55,378 nt of DNA from Acinetobacter guerrae (GCF_009372255.1 NZ_LXGN01000002.1:1-55378); one strand, 5' to 3'; numbered from the stretch's first letter, positions 24,379 to 33,389 are shown. Made by a program: numbers and translations. Notes: a model not told the origin generated them from the sequence alone.

Positions 24379-25580
24379 CCCCAGTCACATTTCTTGAAGC
24401 ACTAAAGTTTGCTGAATCACGTAAAATCGTATTGCCAGATGAATTTTATTCGATGGACTTAAAAACTCGTCAAATGGCGACAACGGTCAGTTTTTTATCA
24501 AGCATCGAACAGATAGAAACGGTAATGAAGGCCGTCAATAAGGCGATTGCTGATGGCTCAACATTCAATGACTTTAAAAAACTGGTTGAAGAAAATGAAA
24601 TTATTCTGAGTGAGCCTTATCTCAAGAATGTTTTCAGGACAAATATTCAAACAGCTTATGGTTATGGCCGCTGGACTCAACAACAGAAGAATAAGGCGAA
24701 ACGTCCCTATTTAATGTATTCGGCGATAGACGATAGTCGTGTCAGACCCACACACATCGCGCTTAATCGAATCATTCGACATATAGATGATCCATTCTGG
24801 TTACTTTATTACCCGCCGTGGGGCTTTATGTGTCGGTGTACCGTGATTGCGCTTACAGAAAAGCAAGCCAAAAAGCTAGGTATCACATCGGATGAAGACT
24901 TACCTGAAGTCGCTAAGGATATGGGTTGGTCTACCAGTCCATTGACATTTGGTGAAATGCAGGCAGTAGTCGATCAGAAGATTGCTGATTCAATTTTGGA
25001 TAAAAATGAATTATTGGCTCAGAAACAGTCTATTCAAGCCGAATGGACTGCAAGTAAGAAACTAACCAACTTACTTGCACCGATGAATAAAAGCAGTCGT
25101 GACCTGTTTGATACTATCGCCAATACCATCATTCCTTTAGACCCAACAATCAGGCCAAGCGCAGTCAAAATTCTGATTGATTATGTGCAGGGCAATGATG
25201 CCGCTTTAACGACCTATCTATCACAAAAACCAATTAGTTTGGCTGATGATGTTTTGAGGCGCTGGTTAGTTGCTGATATGGGGATTATTCAGGCAGTTGC
25301 GGCCAATACGACTGCAACCGTGTCAGGATCCGGCACTATTGCGTATGTATCAAAGCTCGAAGTTGGCAAGACTATCACGCTCGATCATCCTGTGCTCTTT
25401 GTCGAAACAGGTGGCGAGATTGTTCTGCAAATCGAAAATGCAACTGGTTTGGGAATTGATCTGAAAAAATTGAATGCGGGTCAAGGTGTGTTGTTTCCTA
25501 TTGGGTTGTCATTTGAGGTTATAAAAATTGAAACCATCAAAGGGCAATTGATTTATACATTACGCGCTTTAGTGAATTAA
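24375..25580 (+). CDS. Mu F-like head morphogenesis protein
   Basis: Residues about 100-165 show the Phage_Mu_F core: NIQTAYGYGRW, then DDSRVRPTHIALN and PPWGFMCRCTVIAL, with the paired Cys typical of the family. The C-terminal part is beta-rich. It is a minor head protein made with the portal. A terminator follows at 25598. Confidence 0.88.
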   Translation: MTPVTFLEALKFAESRKIVLPDEFYSMDLKTRQMATTVSFLSSIEQIETVMKAVNKAIADGSTFNDFKKLVEENEIILSEPYLKNVFRTNIQTAYGYGRWTQQQKNKAKRPYLMYSAIDDSRVRPTHIALNRIIRHIDDPFWLLYYPPWGFMCRCTVIALTEKQAKKLGITSDEDLPEVAKDMGWSTSPLTFGEMQAVVDQKIADSILDKNELLAQKQSIQAEWTASKKLTNLLAPMNKSSRDLFDTIANTIIPLDPTIRPSAVKILIDYVQGNDAALTTYLSQKPISLADDVLRRWLVADMGIIQAVAANTTATVSGSGTIAYVSKLEVGKTITLDHPVLFVETGGEIVLQIENATGLGIDLKKLNAGQGVLFPIGLSFEVIKIETIKGQLIYTLRALVN

Positions 25581-25597
25581 TTAAATTTAACCAAAAG

Positions 25598-25619
25598 GCA
25601 GCCATGAGGCTGCTTTTTT
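25598..25619 (+). terminator. Terminator inside the head module
   Basis: GCAGCC, a 4-base loop and GGCTGC are followed by six T. It may lower transcript levels between portal and protease genes or be read through with Q. Confidence 0.75.
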
Positions 25620-25631
25620 AATGGGTGAAAT

Positions 25632-26603
25632 ATGGCAGATGAAAATACAGAACATCTAAAGCATCAATTTACCGCCGTTAATACCCCCATCAATTTAAAT
25701 AATGATGAGGACAAAAAACGTCGAACTTTTGATGCTGAAGTCTACAGTGGTGGTTTGATTGATAACCATTGGTATTGGGGGCGCACAGGTGTCGTTATTG
25801 ATTTAGAAGGTCTTCAACTTAAACCCAAAACTGGATTGGTTGAAGACCATTTTGGTGGCACACGTGTTGGTGTTGCAACATCTTACGAGGTTAGCAATAA
25901 CTTTAAAGCCAAAGGTCACTTTCTAAGTAATCCACGTGCGACTGAAATCGTTCAAGACATTGATGAGGAATATCCATTTCAAATGTCGTGGTGGGCAGAT
26001 CCAGAAAGCATTGAGGAAATTGCACCGGGTAAAACTATCAACGTAAATGGGCAGACATTCACAGGACCATTGCATGTTTTTCGAAATGTGCGTGTACACG
26101 AAATAACGATCTGTGGAATTGGGGCTGATACCCAAACCTCAGTTCAAGCCTTTTCCGGCAAATCCAAACCAACTCTACCAGAGGACACTAATGTGACCGA
26201 ATTAGAAAAAGCACAGGCTGCTCAAAAACAAGCTGAACAAGAGCGTGATGCAGCTCAGGCAGAACTTAAAAAGTTTCAAGCTGAAAAACGTACAAGCGAT
26301 ATTCAGGCTTTGGAAACTGAGTTGAAAGTTCAGTTCACTGCTGAAGACAAAACCGCATATACAAATATGGATGATGGAACTTTTGCATTTACTGCAAAAC
26401 AGTTACGTCAGTTTTCAAGCAAGACACCAGAACAGCCTGCTGCGCCCGGACAACAGCAAACTAACATCGTTCCAGCTCACCTACAGCACTTGTTTAGCCA
26501 TCAAGCTACTGGCGGTCAGGGTGGCACTGGCCAGCAGCAGCAAGGTTCAGCATTAGACAATGCATTTATTCAATTTGCAGCAGCCCAACAGAAAGGTAAT
26601 TAA
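25632..26603 (+). CDS. Prohead protease-scaffold protein
   Basis: The 323-residue product has an N-terminal protease-like domain to about residue 180 (GLVEDHFGGTRVGVAT, FRNVRVHEITICGIG) and a coiled-coil, Gln/Ala-rich C-terminal scaffold region (EKAQAAQKQAEQERDAAQ). Fused protease-scaffold proteins are common in such head modules. The decoration and capsid genes follow in the same direction, which supports the call. The catalytic Ser is not assigned. Confidence 0.75.
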   Translation: MADENTEHLKHQFTAVNTPINLNNDEDKKRRTFDAEVYSGGLIDNHWYWGRTGVVIDLEGLQLKPKTGLVEDHFGGTRVGVATSYEVSNNFKAKGHFLSNPRATEIVQDIDEEYPFQMSWWADPESIEEIAPGKTINVNGQTFTGPLHVFRNVRVHEITICGIGADTQTSVQAFSGKSKPTLPEDTNVTELEKAQAAQKQAEQERDAAQAELKKFQAEKRTSDIQALETELKVQFTAEDKTAYTNMDDGTFAFTAKQLRQFSSKTPEQPAAPGQQQTNIVPAHLQHLFSHQATGGQGGTGQQQQGSALDNAFIQFAAAQQKGN

Positions 26604-26605
26604 TC

Positions 26606-26989
26606 ATGGGTAAAACAATTACAGAAACAATCGAAAGTCGCCAACTGGTGGTTGGTGATGGTGTTCGTACGGAAAATGCGAAGCCAACCGCAGGGGTTAT
26701 TTATAAACGTGGCGATTTAATTGCCGTCAGTGCTACGAATGTCGCAACGCATCCAGCCATCACATCAGGTGTAGTTGGAGACTGGCAAGCGATTGTGGTG
26801 GAAGATATGACGGCAGAACAGTCGACCTATCATGCCAACAACGGTCTTGAAATGCCCATCTACGTGCAAGGTGCTTATGACTTAGCCGTTGTCACAGTTA
26901 ATGGCACCAAGCTAACAGCAGGCCAATATGATGCAGTGCGCGCACAAGGCCTTAACAATAAAATCGAATTACGCAAAGTCGTGGGGTAA
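26606..26989 (+). CDS. Head decoration protein, lambda D-like
   Basis: The 127-residue beta-rich product has a GDGVRTENAKPTAGVIYKRG region and lies between protease and capsid genes, the place of gpD-like trimers that stabilise the shell. It starts 2 bp after the protease stop. The family call rests on size, fold pattern and position. Confidence 0.7.
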   Translation: MGKTITETIESRQLVVGDGVRTENAKPTAGVIYKRGDLIAVSATNVATHPAITSGVVGDWQAIVVEDMTAEQSTYHANNGLEMPIYVQGAYDLAVVTVNGTKLTAGQYDAVRAQGLNNKIELRKVVG

Positions 26990-26991
26990 AT

Positions 26992-28065
26992 ATGAGCACT
27001 AGCTTTACATTTCAAAATGCACCAGTTGAGTTATTGGATATTCCTCAACTTGTGCTTTTAACAGACACCACTAAAAAGGTGGATACTTGGTTGATGGATA
27101 AGTTTTTCCCTCAACGTGTGTCGTACAACAAAAAAGAAGTTCCAGTTGGTGAGTTGAATACTGCAACTCCACTCGCACCATTCGTGATGCCTAATGTTGC
27201 TGGTCGACAAATCAATGTCGCAGAATCGGGCAAAGTGGGTTTCGTAAAACCAGCTTATTTAAAGCCAATGGTGACAGTGGTTCCGACTGATGTTCAGGAT
27301 ACTGCCATGGTCACCCAGTTGCGCCGTTATGGTATTGTGGCAACAGGGTCAAATCGCTTAAGTGATGCAGAATTACTATTGATTGATCAGGCACAAAAGG
27401 CAATTTATCTACGCCAGTCGATCGAGAACCGAAAACTGTTAATCTCCCGTGATGTGTTGCTATATGGTAAAACGACTTTCGCATCCTCAGATTTTCCATC
27501 ATACACAGTGGACTATGAGCGCAATCCAGCATGTAATTTTACGCCGTTGGTAAAATGGAATCTGGCGAATGCAAAGCCTGTACAAGATATTCAATCGATG
27601 CTTAATATCTCTGTTGAACATGCAGGTGTCGCGCCAAATCTCGCATTAACCTCTTCAAAAGTGTTTAACACATTAATCCAGAATGAGGAGTTTAAGGAAA
27701 AGTTCATTAAGCCTTATGCGGCGATTAGTGTACCTATCACCCCAACATTTGATGACCCAGCCAAGCCACAATTTCGTGGCGAGATTGATAATATTCAGAT
27801 TTGGACTTATGACGCTACGCACAACCTCAACGGGGTGCCAGAGCGTTTTGTTCCTGAAGACTTCTTTGGTCTGGTTTCTGATGCAAACGGCTGGATTGCT
27901 CACTGCGCAATTCAAAACATTGAAGCATTTGGCCAGCCTTTAGAGTTTTTCTTAAGCCAGTGGCAAGAAAAAAACCCATCAAGTATTCAAATGCTAGGCG
28001 AATCTGCACCACTTGCTGTACCAAATAACAAGAATGGTCTGGTTGGTGGTCGTGGCTTTGTTTAA
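26992..28065 (+). CDS. Major capsid protein (lambda E family)
   Basis: The 357-residue product follows the phage capsid E pattern: LTDTTKKVDTWLMDKFFPQR near the N-terminus, GRQINVAESGKV, a central RYGIVATGSNRLSDAE-type helix and a C-terminal YDATHNLNG and FGQPLEFFLSQWQEKNP. The position after the decoration gene and 2 bp spacing fit. No processing site is apparent. Confidence 0.85.
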   Translation: MSTSFTFQNAPVELLDIPQLVLLTDTTKKVDTWLMDKFFPQRVSYNKKEVPVGELNTATPLAPFVMPNVAGRQINVAESGKVGFVKPAYLKPMVTVVPTDVQDTAMVTQLRRYGIVATGSNRLSDAELLLIDQAQKAIYLRQSIENRKLLISRDVLLYGKTTFASSDFPSYTVDYERNPACNFTPLVKWNLANAKPVQDIQSMLNISVEHAGVAPNLALTSSKVFNTLIQNEEFKEKFIKPYAAISVPITPTFDDPAKPQFRGEIDNIQIWTYDATHNLNGVPERFVPEDFFGLVSDANGWIAHCAIQNIEAFGQPLEFFLSQWQEKNPSSIQMLGESAPLAVPNNKNGLVGGRGFV

Positions 28066-28075
28066 GGAGAACTAA

Positions 28076-28426
28076 ATGCCAAAGTACATTGCAAAACAGT
28101 CGGTTGGTCATTATCGACCAGGGCAACAAATTGAAGGGCTTGAGTCTAAACAACTTCAAGCCCTTTTAGATTCTGGTGCTATTGAAGAATTTAAGGCCCC
28201 AGAAGAATCTCAGGCTAAACATGATAGCGGCACAGCTGCACAGTTAGCTCAACTTGCAGCTGAAATTGCTGATTTGAAGGTTGATAAACAAAAATTGGTT
28301 GATGAAAAATCCAAAGACGCAGCTGAAATTGCTGATTTGAAGGCTCAATTGACAAAGCTTGATGAGCTGTTAAAAGCTGCTACAGCGAAGAAACCCACAA
28401 CTAAAGTGGCAGATGATGCCAAATAA
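28076..28426 (+). CDS. Head-tail region protein with repeated N-terminal domain
   Basis: The first 45 residues (MPKYIAKQSVGHYRPGQQIE, then a short ALLDSGAIEEF motif) closely match the product of 29789-29977. The rest is a charged helix with the repeat AEIADLK, then a Lys-rich end. The SVGxYRxGxxIxGL pattern could be a small binding module used twice in the particle. No family is recognised with certainty. Confidence 0.6.
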   Translation: MPKYIAKQSVGHYRPGQQIEGLESKQLQALLDSGAIEEFKAPEESQAKHDSGTAAQLAQLAAEIADLKVDKQKLVDEKSKDAAEIADLKAQLTKLDELLKAATAKKPTTKVADDAK

Positions 28427-28434
28427 GGTGTCTT

Positions 28435-28875
28435 ATGTATGCAAATCGACAAGATCTAGAAGCACGCTTTGGATCTGATGAAGTTGCCAATTTGGAAGCC
28501 ATGCAGACATCAGTAAGTGCAATTGCTGATGCGCTGCAAGATGCTGATGAGGAAATCGATAGTTATATTGCTGTGAAATACCAATTGCCATTGCCGAGTG
28601 TGCCAAGCACATTAAAGCGCGTGGCATGCAATATAGCCCGTTATCGACTTTACTTTCAGCAACCGACTGAAGAAGTCGAGAATCGTTATAGAGCGGAAAT
28701 TGACTTTTTAAAGCGAGTGGCGGATGGAAAGGCAGTTTTAAATATCCTGGATCAGGGTAATCAGGTCACAGAAGAAAAACCAGTCAATGCACCAGCAACA
28801 ATGCCGATTGGCACTACCTACAAAGGTGGTGTGTTTGGAGATGCAACATTAGATATGATGCCTAGTATCAAGTGA
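28435..28875 (+). CDS. DUF1320 head-tail connector protein
   Basis: The 146-residue product (MYANRQDLEARFGSDEVANL, then IDSYIAVKYQLPLPSVPSTL) follows the DUF1320 / Mu gp36-type pattern of neck adaptors. It lies in the position where such adaptors are expected, before the tail completion gene. Confidence 0.8.
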   Translation: MYANRQDLEARFGSDEVANLEAMQTSVSAIADALQDADEEIDSYIAVKYQLPLPSVPSTLKRVACNIARYRLYFQQPTEEVENRYRAEIDFLKRVADGKAVLNILDQGNQVTEEKPVNAPATMPIGTTYKGGVFGDATLDMMPSIK

Positions 28876-28882
28876 GGTGATT

Positions 28883-29365
28883 ATGGCTGCTTATATCTCA
28901 ATCAAGGCTGATGGCGATTCTGTTGTGATGCAGGTTCTTGAGCAACTCACTGATTTCGATAAGCGCAAAGATGAAATGTTTACCGAGATTGGCGCGTATG
29001 GTGTTTCATCGAGTCAGATGCGTTTTGTAAATCAAAGTGATGTTGATGGCAATCCATGGAAACAATCATGGAGAGCAATATTACAACATGGTCAAACGCT
29101 TCGTGACACGGGACGCTTAATGAATGGATTGAACTTTCAAACACTATCTAATGGAGTGGAGTGGGGTTCTGGCGAGGAGTATGCCGCTATGATGCATTTC
29201 GGTGGCACGATTCTTCCTAAAACTGCTGATTATCTAACTTTTAATGTGGCAGGAAACTGGCGCAAAGTGAAGTCTGTTGAAGTACCCCCCCGCACTTATC
29301 TTGGCATTAATTCTGAGGATGAGGAAAACATTCTAGACATTATTGGAGGATTTATACTTGGCTAA
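28883..29365 (+). CDS. Virion morphogenesis / tail completion protein
   Basis: The 160-residue product matches the Mu G/P2 S-like virion morphogenesis family: DVDGNPWKQSWR, TGRLMNGLNF and YAAMMHFGGTILPK are characteristic. GAGGTG precedes the chosen ATG by 5 bases. The next gene starts inside its last codons. Confidence 0.82.
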   Translation: MAAYISIKADGDSVVMQVLEQLTDFDKRKDEMFTEIGAYGVSSSQMRFVNQSDVDGNPWKQSWRAILQHGQTLRDTGRLMNGLNFQTLSNGVEWGSGEEYAAMMHFGGTILPKTADYLTFNVAGNWRKVKSVEVPPRTYLGINSEDEENILDIIGGFILG

Positions 29366-29780
29366 CTTCTTTGCTGTACGTAATGAGATTGCGGAAAAGC
29401 TAAAAGAAATTTCTGCATTTAAGCAAATCTACACGCCGTTAAATTCAATTAAAGTCACTGAAATGTCTCAAGTCACGCCTGCAGCGCATGTTAATTTTCA
29501 GCGTATTACTAAAACTGATGCTTCGGGCAACTCCAAGGTGAATATGCTAGGGATTCGTTGGGCAGTTACGGTGGCTTGTCGAAATGCTCAATCTCAAATG
29601 ACCAATGGAAATGTTGTGACAGATGAGGCGGGCAATTTGGTTGAAGAAGTGATTGGGTTGCTATCTGGGTGGCAACCACAGTCGAGTCCACGTCCGTTAA
29701 TTTTAGTCGATATCAAAGAAGGTTTTTCAACTGGATTTGCCTACTTAACCGCAATATTCGAATCTAAAAAATTCATATAG
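29358..29780 (+). CDS. Tail terminator-like protein (Gp37/DUF1834 type)
   Basis: The chosen start is a TTG with GGAGG 8 bases upstream, because no ATG lies in position. The 140-residue product has the alpha/beta pattern of tail terminators (RNEIAEKLKEISAFKQIYTP, then GIRWAVTVACRN, and a C-terminal GFAYLTAIFESKKF). It overlaps the previous gene by 8 bp. Confidence 0.72.
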   Translation: MANFFAVRNEIAEKLKEISAFKQIYTPLNSIKVTEMSQVTPAAHVNFQRITKTDASGNSKVNMLGIRWAVTVACRNAQSQMTNGNVVTDEAGNLVEEVIGLLSGWQPQSSPRPLILVDIKEGFSTGFAYLTAIFESKKFI

Positions 29781-29788
29781 GTAAAAAC

Positions 29789-29977
29789 ATGACTAAACAA
29801 TACATCGCCCGACAATCAGTCGGGCGTTTTCGTTCTGGTGACATCGTCGGTGGTTTAAACGATGCGCAGATCCAAGACTTACTACAGCGTGGTGTGATTG
29901 AAGAAGTCAAGGAAACTTCTGAAGCCAAACCTGCTGCACTATCCAAAACAACAAAAGAGGCAAAAGTAGATGGCTAA
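29789..29977 (+). CDS. Small protein sharing the repeat domain of 28076-28426
   Basis: The 62-residue product starts MTKQYIARQSVGRFRSGDIV and continues GGLNDAQIQDLLQRGVIEE, parallel to the longer protein encoded at 28076. Its tail is Lys/Thr-rich. It overlaps the tail tube gene by 8 bp. It may be a duplicated adaptor or a decoration-type module. Confidence 0.6.
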   Translation: MTKQYIARQSVGRFRSGDIVGGLNDAQIQDLLQRGVIEEVKETSEAKPAALSKTTKEAKVDG

Positions 29978-30725
29978 AAAATACATGTCGTTGCAAGGCA
30001 AATTTTATTTGTCCGCAATCGCAAATGGTGTTGCAGGTGCTATGCGTCATATTGGTAACATTCCTGAATTTGAGCTTGAAATTGATGCAGATATTGTTGA
30101 GCATCAAGAAAGCACATCAGGGCAACGCAGTACGGATTTCACGATGGTTAAAACCACATCTGTCAACTTCTCAGGTCAAATTGAAGAACTGGATGAAGAT
30201 AATCTGGAATATGTGGTATCTGGTGAAAATCATTCCGCTGTAAGCACTACAAAAACAGCCGTGTCGATTGGTACTGTTGTTGCAGGGGACGAAATTAAGC
30301 TAGATGGGTACAACCTTTCTCAAGTTTCATTTACCGACTCGGCATCAGGTACGCCAGCAACCATTGCGGAAAATAAGTATACAGTGGATGCTAAATTTGG
30401 TACTGTTATCTTCAAAGAAGTTACTGGTTTGACTATGCCTATCTTAGCGACTTACACAACTGGCGCAGTCACACAAACAACTTTGGCAAATGATTTTAAT
30501 AAAGAATACGAACTGTTCTTTAAAGGCACCAATACGGCCAATGGCGACAATATTGCTGTGCGTCTATGGCGCACTAAGAAATCCCCAAAAACTACATTTG
30601 CTTTGATTCATGAAGAATTAGGTCAATATCAAATTGAAGGGCAAGCATTGGCGGACGTTTCCAAAGCATCTGACGAAACACTGGGGCTGTATGGCCACAT
30701 TGTGACGATTCCTGAAGCCCCATAA
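29970..30725 (+). CDS. Major tail tube protein
   Basis: The 251-residue beta-rich product (SLQGKFYLSAIANGVAGAMR, IGNIPEFELEIDADI, later WRTKKSPKTTFALIHEELG) fits siphovirus tail tube proteins. Position before the tail assembly genes supports this. A contractile sheath gene is absent, so the tail is long and non-contractile. Confidence 0.82.
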   Translation: MAKKYMSLQGKFYLSAIANGVAGAMRHIGNIPEFELEIDADIVEHQESTSGQRSTDFTMVKTTSVNFSGQIEELDEDNLEYVVSGENHSAVSTTKTAVSIGTVVAGDEIKLDGYNLSQVSFTDSASGTPATIAENKYTVDAKFGTVIFKEVTGLTMPILATYTTGAVTQTTLANDFNKEYELFFKGTNTANGDNIAVRLWRTKKSPKTTFALIHEELGQYQIEGQALADVSKASDETLGLYGHIVTIPEAP

Positions 30726-30773
30726 TTTTTCAGGCACAGGCAGGTAATGTCTGTGCCTTATAAGGATTTCATC

Positions 30774-31364
30774 ATGAATGACTTTTTTATTGCATCCAAT
30801 CGTTCATTAAAACTGAGTGCGGGGGATGTTGATCTTGAGGTTCGGCAAATCACAATGAAAGATTTTGATTTGTGGTTAGTTGCTTCTTCTGAAATAAAAA
30901 CCAGTTTAAAGAATATAGAAGTCTATTCAGATGAAATTTTAAAAAAAATAGTTTCTCAGTTTGAAGTTCAATGCTATTCAATAATTAATTTAGTAACTGA
31001 TTTGGATATTGATTCAATTATCAAAACCAAAATTAATAACTTAGATATTTTTATAGAGTTGGTAAAAAAAACTTTGGAAGCTAATCATGCATATTTTTAT
31101 GAAAAGACTGTTAAGCGAAATAGACGCGCTCAGCAATCTGAGAATGCAGAATCATGGTTTGATTCATTGCAATTGCTAGTTACTGCTGGACACCCACATG
31201 AAAGCATTATGAACATGTCCTACGGTACGTATAAGCATTATTTAGATGCCGCCGTAAAAGCTTATAAACGTAACATCGCAACGCAAGCAGGGATAGTGCG
31301 CGTAGCCCAACATGCGGCAGCAAAAGAGTTTAAAAAATATTTAGATGATATTAAGCCTGATTGA
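30774..31364 (+). CDS. Putative tail assembly chaperone
   Basis: The 196-residue product starts MNDFFIASNRSLKLSAGDVD with AAGGA 8 bases upstream and lies between tail tube and tape measure, where tail assembly chaperones are found. The sequence is helical and AT-rich, and no slippery frameshift site or second product is visible. A role in tape-measure folding is inferred from position. Confidence 0.55.
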   Translation: MNDFFIASNRSLKLSAGDVDLEVRQITMKDFDLWLVASSEIKTSLKNIEVYSDEILKKIVSQFEVQCYSIINLVTDLDIDSIIKTKINNLDIFIELVKKTLEANHAYFYEKTVKRNRRAQQSENAESWFDSLQLLVTAGHPHESIMNMSYGTYKHYLDAAVKAYKRNIATQAGIVRVAQHAAAKEFKKYLDDIKPD

Positions 31365-31407
31365 ATTTTATGTTATAAATTCTTGAATTAATAACTAGAT
31401 GTTAAAA

Positions 31408-31746
31408 ATGAAAATTAGATTTGCAATAGTTTTGACTGCTTTAGGATTATTGGTTGGATGTGATAATCAGCCTAAAGAAAAATCAGATAATATTGATTAT
31501 AAAGCTCAGTTTGAAAAATCAGATGATAAGATTTCATCCTTCCTTGATAAACTCGATGATCCAAACACAAAGCTATCCGAGCAGAAACAGATTCTCTGTA
31601 ATGATTGGCCCAAGACCTATAAAGAAGAATATTCACCAGCTTTGATTAAGTTACAGCCAAAGGAATACACTCAAGACAAACTTGATAAAGAGCTAAAATC
31701 GGCTGTTGATTTTTACAAACAAAAGCTAAATATCAAATGTGAATAA
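31408..31746 (+). CDS. Moron lipoprotein
   Basis: The product starts MKIRFAIVLTALGLLVGCDN with the lipobox LVGC, Cys at 18. The mature 95 residues are charged and helical with two further Cys. It is not a structural protein. A lipoprotein inserted between tail genes resembles lysogenic conversion or superinfection-exclusion morons. The start five bases after an upstream ATG is chosen for its signal peptide length. Confidence 0.6.
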   Translation: MKIRFAIVLTALGLLVGCDNQPKEKSDNIDYKAQFEKSDDKISSFLDKLDDPNTKLSEQKQILCNDWPKTYKEEYSPALIKLQPKEYTQDKLDKELKSAVDFYKQKLNIKCE

Positions 31747-31821
31747 TGCGAATAATTCACCCTAAGGTATAAATGAAATTTGATTATTTTGTGTTATTCT
31801 CCTCAAAAACAGGGGGATAAC

Positions 31822-32106
31822 ATGAAAAAATTATTAATTTTGGCTTTGAGTTTATGTTCAACTTTGGCTTTTGCAGAGCGTACATCAAATGCAATGAGAA
31901 CACCATCAGGGCAATTAGTGTCATTAGGCGATAGCGAGTCATCTCTAATAGATAAAATGGGGCGACCAAAGCCGCGATTCTATGTTTTAAATGATGGTCG
32001 ACTTTACTGTGCTGCAACTGAATATAAATACGATATCGATTTACAGCAATATACAGTGATCTTGTGTCAAGGTAAGGTTGTTAAAATAATGTGGGAGAAT
32101 AAGTGA
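31822..32106 (+). CDS. Secreted DUF2845-like moron protein
   Basis: AGGGGG lies 6 bases before the ATG. The 94-residue product has a signal peptide (MKKLLILALSLCSTLAFAE) and then GQLVSLGDSESSLIDKMGRP, the pattern of the DUF2845/SmpA-like periplasmic family, with two Cys. It is a probable envelope protein expressed by the lysogen. Confidence 0.6.
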   Translation: MKKLLILALSLCSTLAFAERTSNAMRTPSGQLVSLGDSESSLIDKMGRPKPRFYVLNDGRLYCAATEYKYDIDLQQYTVILCQGKVVKIMWENK

Positions 32107-32591
32107 TGGCGTTAAAAAGGAGTAGTCTGCTAGCATTTCTTGCTTTAATTTTAGGAAGCACTGTTAATGCAGACCCTTTGGGATCGTCAACATCAATTAG
32201 CACCAATAGCTTATTCCAATGCAAGATAAATGGAGAGCTTGTTCTTCAAAAAAATCCATGCGAAGGAAATCTAGTTTCATCAAATGTTGTTAACAGAAAA
32301 TCTGGAACGCTTGGAAATGATGAATCAAGACCACTAATCACCCCACATGATAATAATTCAAATTCTAGCAATTTAGGTAAATGTATATCTTCTGGGCAAA
32401 ACAGCGGATTTACCAACAAGTGTAAAGATCAAAAAATTATCCACGCAAAAAGTAAAGGGTATGATGAGGCTGGTCGTGTTGATGATTACTCTTCATTATT
32501 ATATTTATCCAGTCCAAATGGCAGAGTACATGTTTCGGGTTATACAAGATCAGATGGAACTTATGTCAGACCCCATACGAGAAGCAGATAA
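32106..32591 (+). CDS. Secreted hypothetical moron protein
   Basis: A signal peptide (MALKRSSLLAFLALILGSTV) is followed by FQCKINGELVLQKNPC, similar to the DUF4124-type disulfide motif, and a Ser/Asn-rich region ending HVSGYTRSDGTYVRPHTR. The start overlaps the preceding stop (GTGATGG context). It is probably periplasmic or surface-exposed. Function unknown. Confidence 0.55.
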   Translation: MALKRSSLLAFLALILGSTVNADPLGSSTSISTNSLFQCKINGELVLQKNPCEGNLVSSNVVNRKSGTLGNDESRPLITPHDNNSNSSNLGKCISSGQNSGFTNKCKDQKIIHAKSKGYDEAGRVDDYSSLLYLSSPNGRVHVSGYTRSDGTYVRPHTRSR

Positions 32592-32593
32592 AA

Positions 32594-33094
32594 ATGGCGA
32601 ATAAATGCATTAAGTGTAACAACTGTGGACATGTTGGATGGTCTAAAAACCGTGGTAATTTCTTGATCACTATAATATTGCTCATTTTCTTTTTTGTGCC
32701 AGGTGTGATTTATGAAATTTGGCGTAGAACTGGTTTGGGGGTGTGTGAAAATTGCGGAAGCGATTTGGTTCAACCTTCAAGCGCTTGCACTAGCAACAGA
32801 CCTTCCGATGTTGGGGATTTGATAGTTTTAGGCGTGTTGGGGGTTATTGGTAGTATTGTGGTGGTGGTTCTGTATGCTTTAGCTGATAGCGGTATTAATG
32901 CTTTCAAAAATAGAAATGCACCAGCACCACAATTATCTCAGAGAGAATTAGAAGGGAGCTGCCTTAGAAGTGGTATGGTGTACTACCAAAAACAAGGGCA
33001 ATATCCAATATTGGGAGATGGTAAGACATTGGCTCTAGATAAGATCCAGATAGACTGTAAAGGCTCTAAAGATGGAAAATATAAAGCACCTTAG
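32594..33094 (+). CDS. Zinc-ribbon membrane protein
   Basis: The N-terminal CIKCNNCGHVG and CENCGSDLV pairs form a zinc ribbon around one hydrophobic segment (TIILLIFFFVPGVIYEI). A second transmembrane helix lies at about residues 72-95. It is probably an inner-membrane moron product. It ends at a bidirectional hairpin shared with the convergent Arc-like gene. Confidence 0.55.
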   Translation: MANKCIKCNNCGHVGWSKNRGNFLITIILLIFFFVPGVIYEIWRRTGLGVCENCGSDLVQPSSACTSNRPSDVGDLIVLGVLGVIGSIVVVVLYALADSGINAFKNRNAPAPQLSQRELEGSCLRSGMVYYQKQGQYPILGDGKTLALDKIQIDCKGSKDGKYKAP

Positions 33095-33105
33095 GGTGCT
33101 TTTTT
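33084..33105. terminator. Bidirectional terminator between convergent genes
   Basis: AGCACC and GGGTGCT pair across a 3-base loop, with T on the plus strand and U-runs on the minus transcript. It lies at the meeting point of the membrane-protein gene and the Arc-like gene. Confidence 0.7.
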
Positions 33106-33357
33106 GTTATCAGTATCTTCTAAATTAATAATAATATTAGGGTTATCTATTATATGTGGGTGTTTTTTAACAGCCTCAAGGGTCATTAAAACAGCATCTT
33201 TAATTAACTCCTTTGTTATATGATTGTTGTCTTCAAAGCTCTGTTCAAGACGGTATTGTGCTTCAGCATTAATTGATCTGCCACTTTCAGATGCCGCCTC
33301 TTTAATTTTTTCTTTTAGTTCTTCTGGAACGCGAAGATTGAATTGAATATCAGCCAT
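33091..33357 (-). CDS. Arc-like ribbon-helix-helix repressor
   Basis: The 88-residue product starts MADIQFNLRVPEELKEKIKE, then SGRSINAEAQYRLEQSFE, the signature of Arc-family repressors in which the first strand reads the operator. It is transcribed away from a second Arc-like gene, with operators between them, as in P22 immI. It probably represses the antirepressor operon. Confidence 0.75.
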   Translation of the reverse strand: MADIQFNLRVPEELKEKIKEAASESGRSINAEAQYRLEQSFEDNNHITKELIKDAVLMTLEAVKKHPHIIDNPNIIINLEDTDNKKAP

Positions 33358-33389
33358 AAAGAATCAAACTAAGTGAAGTTACTAGCATT

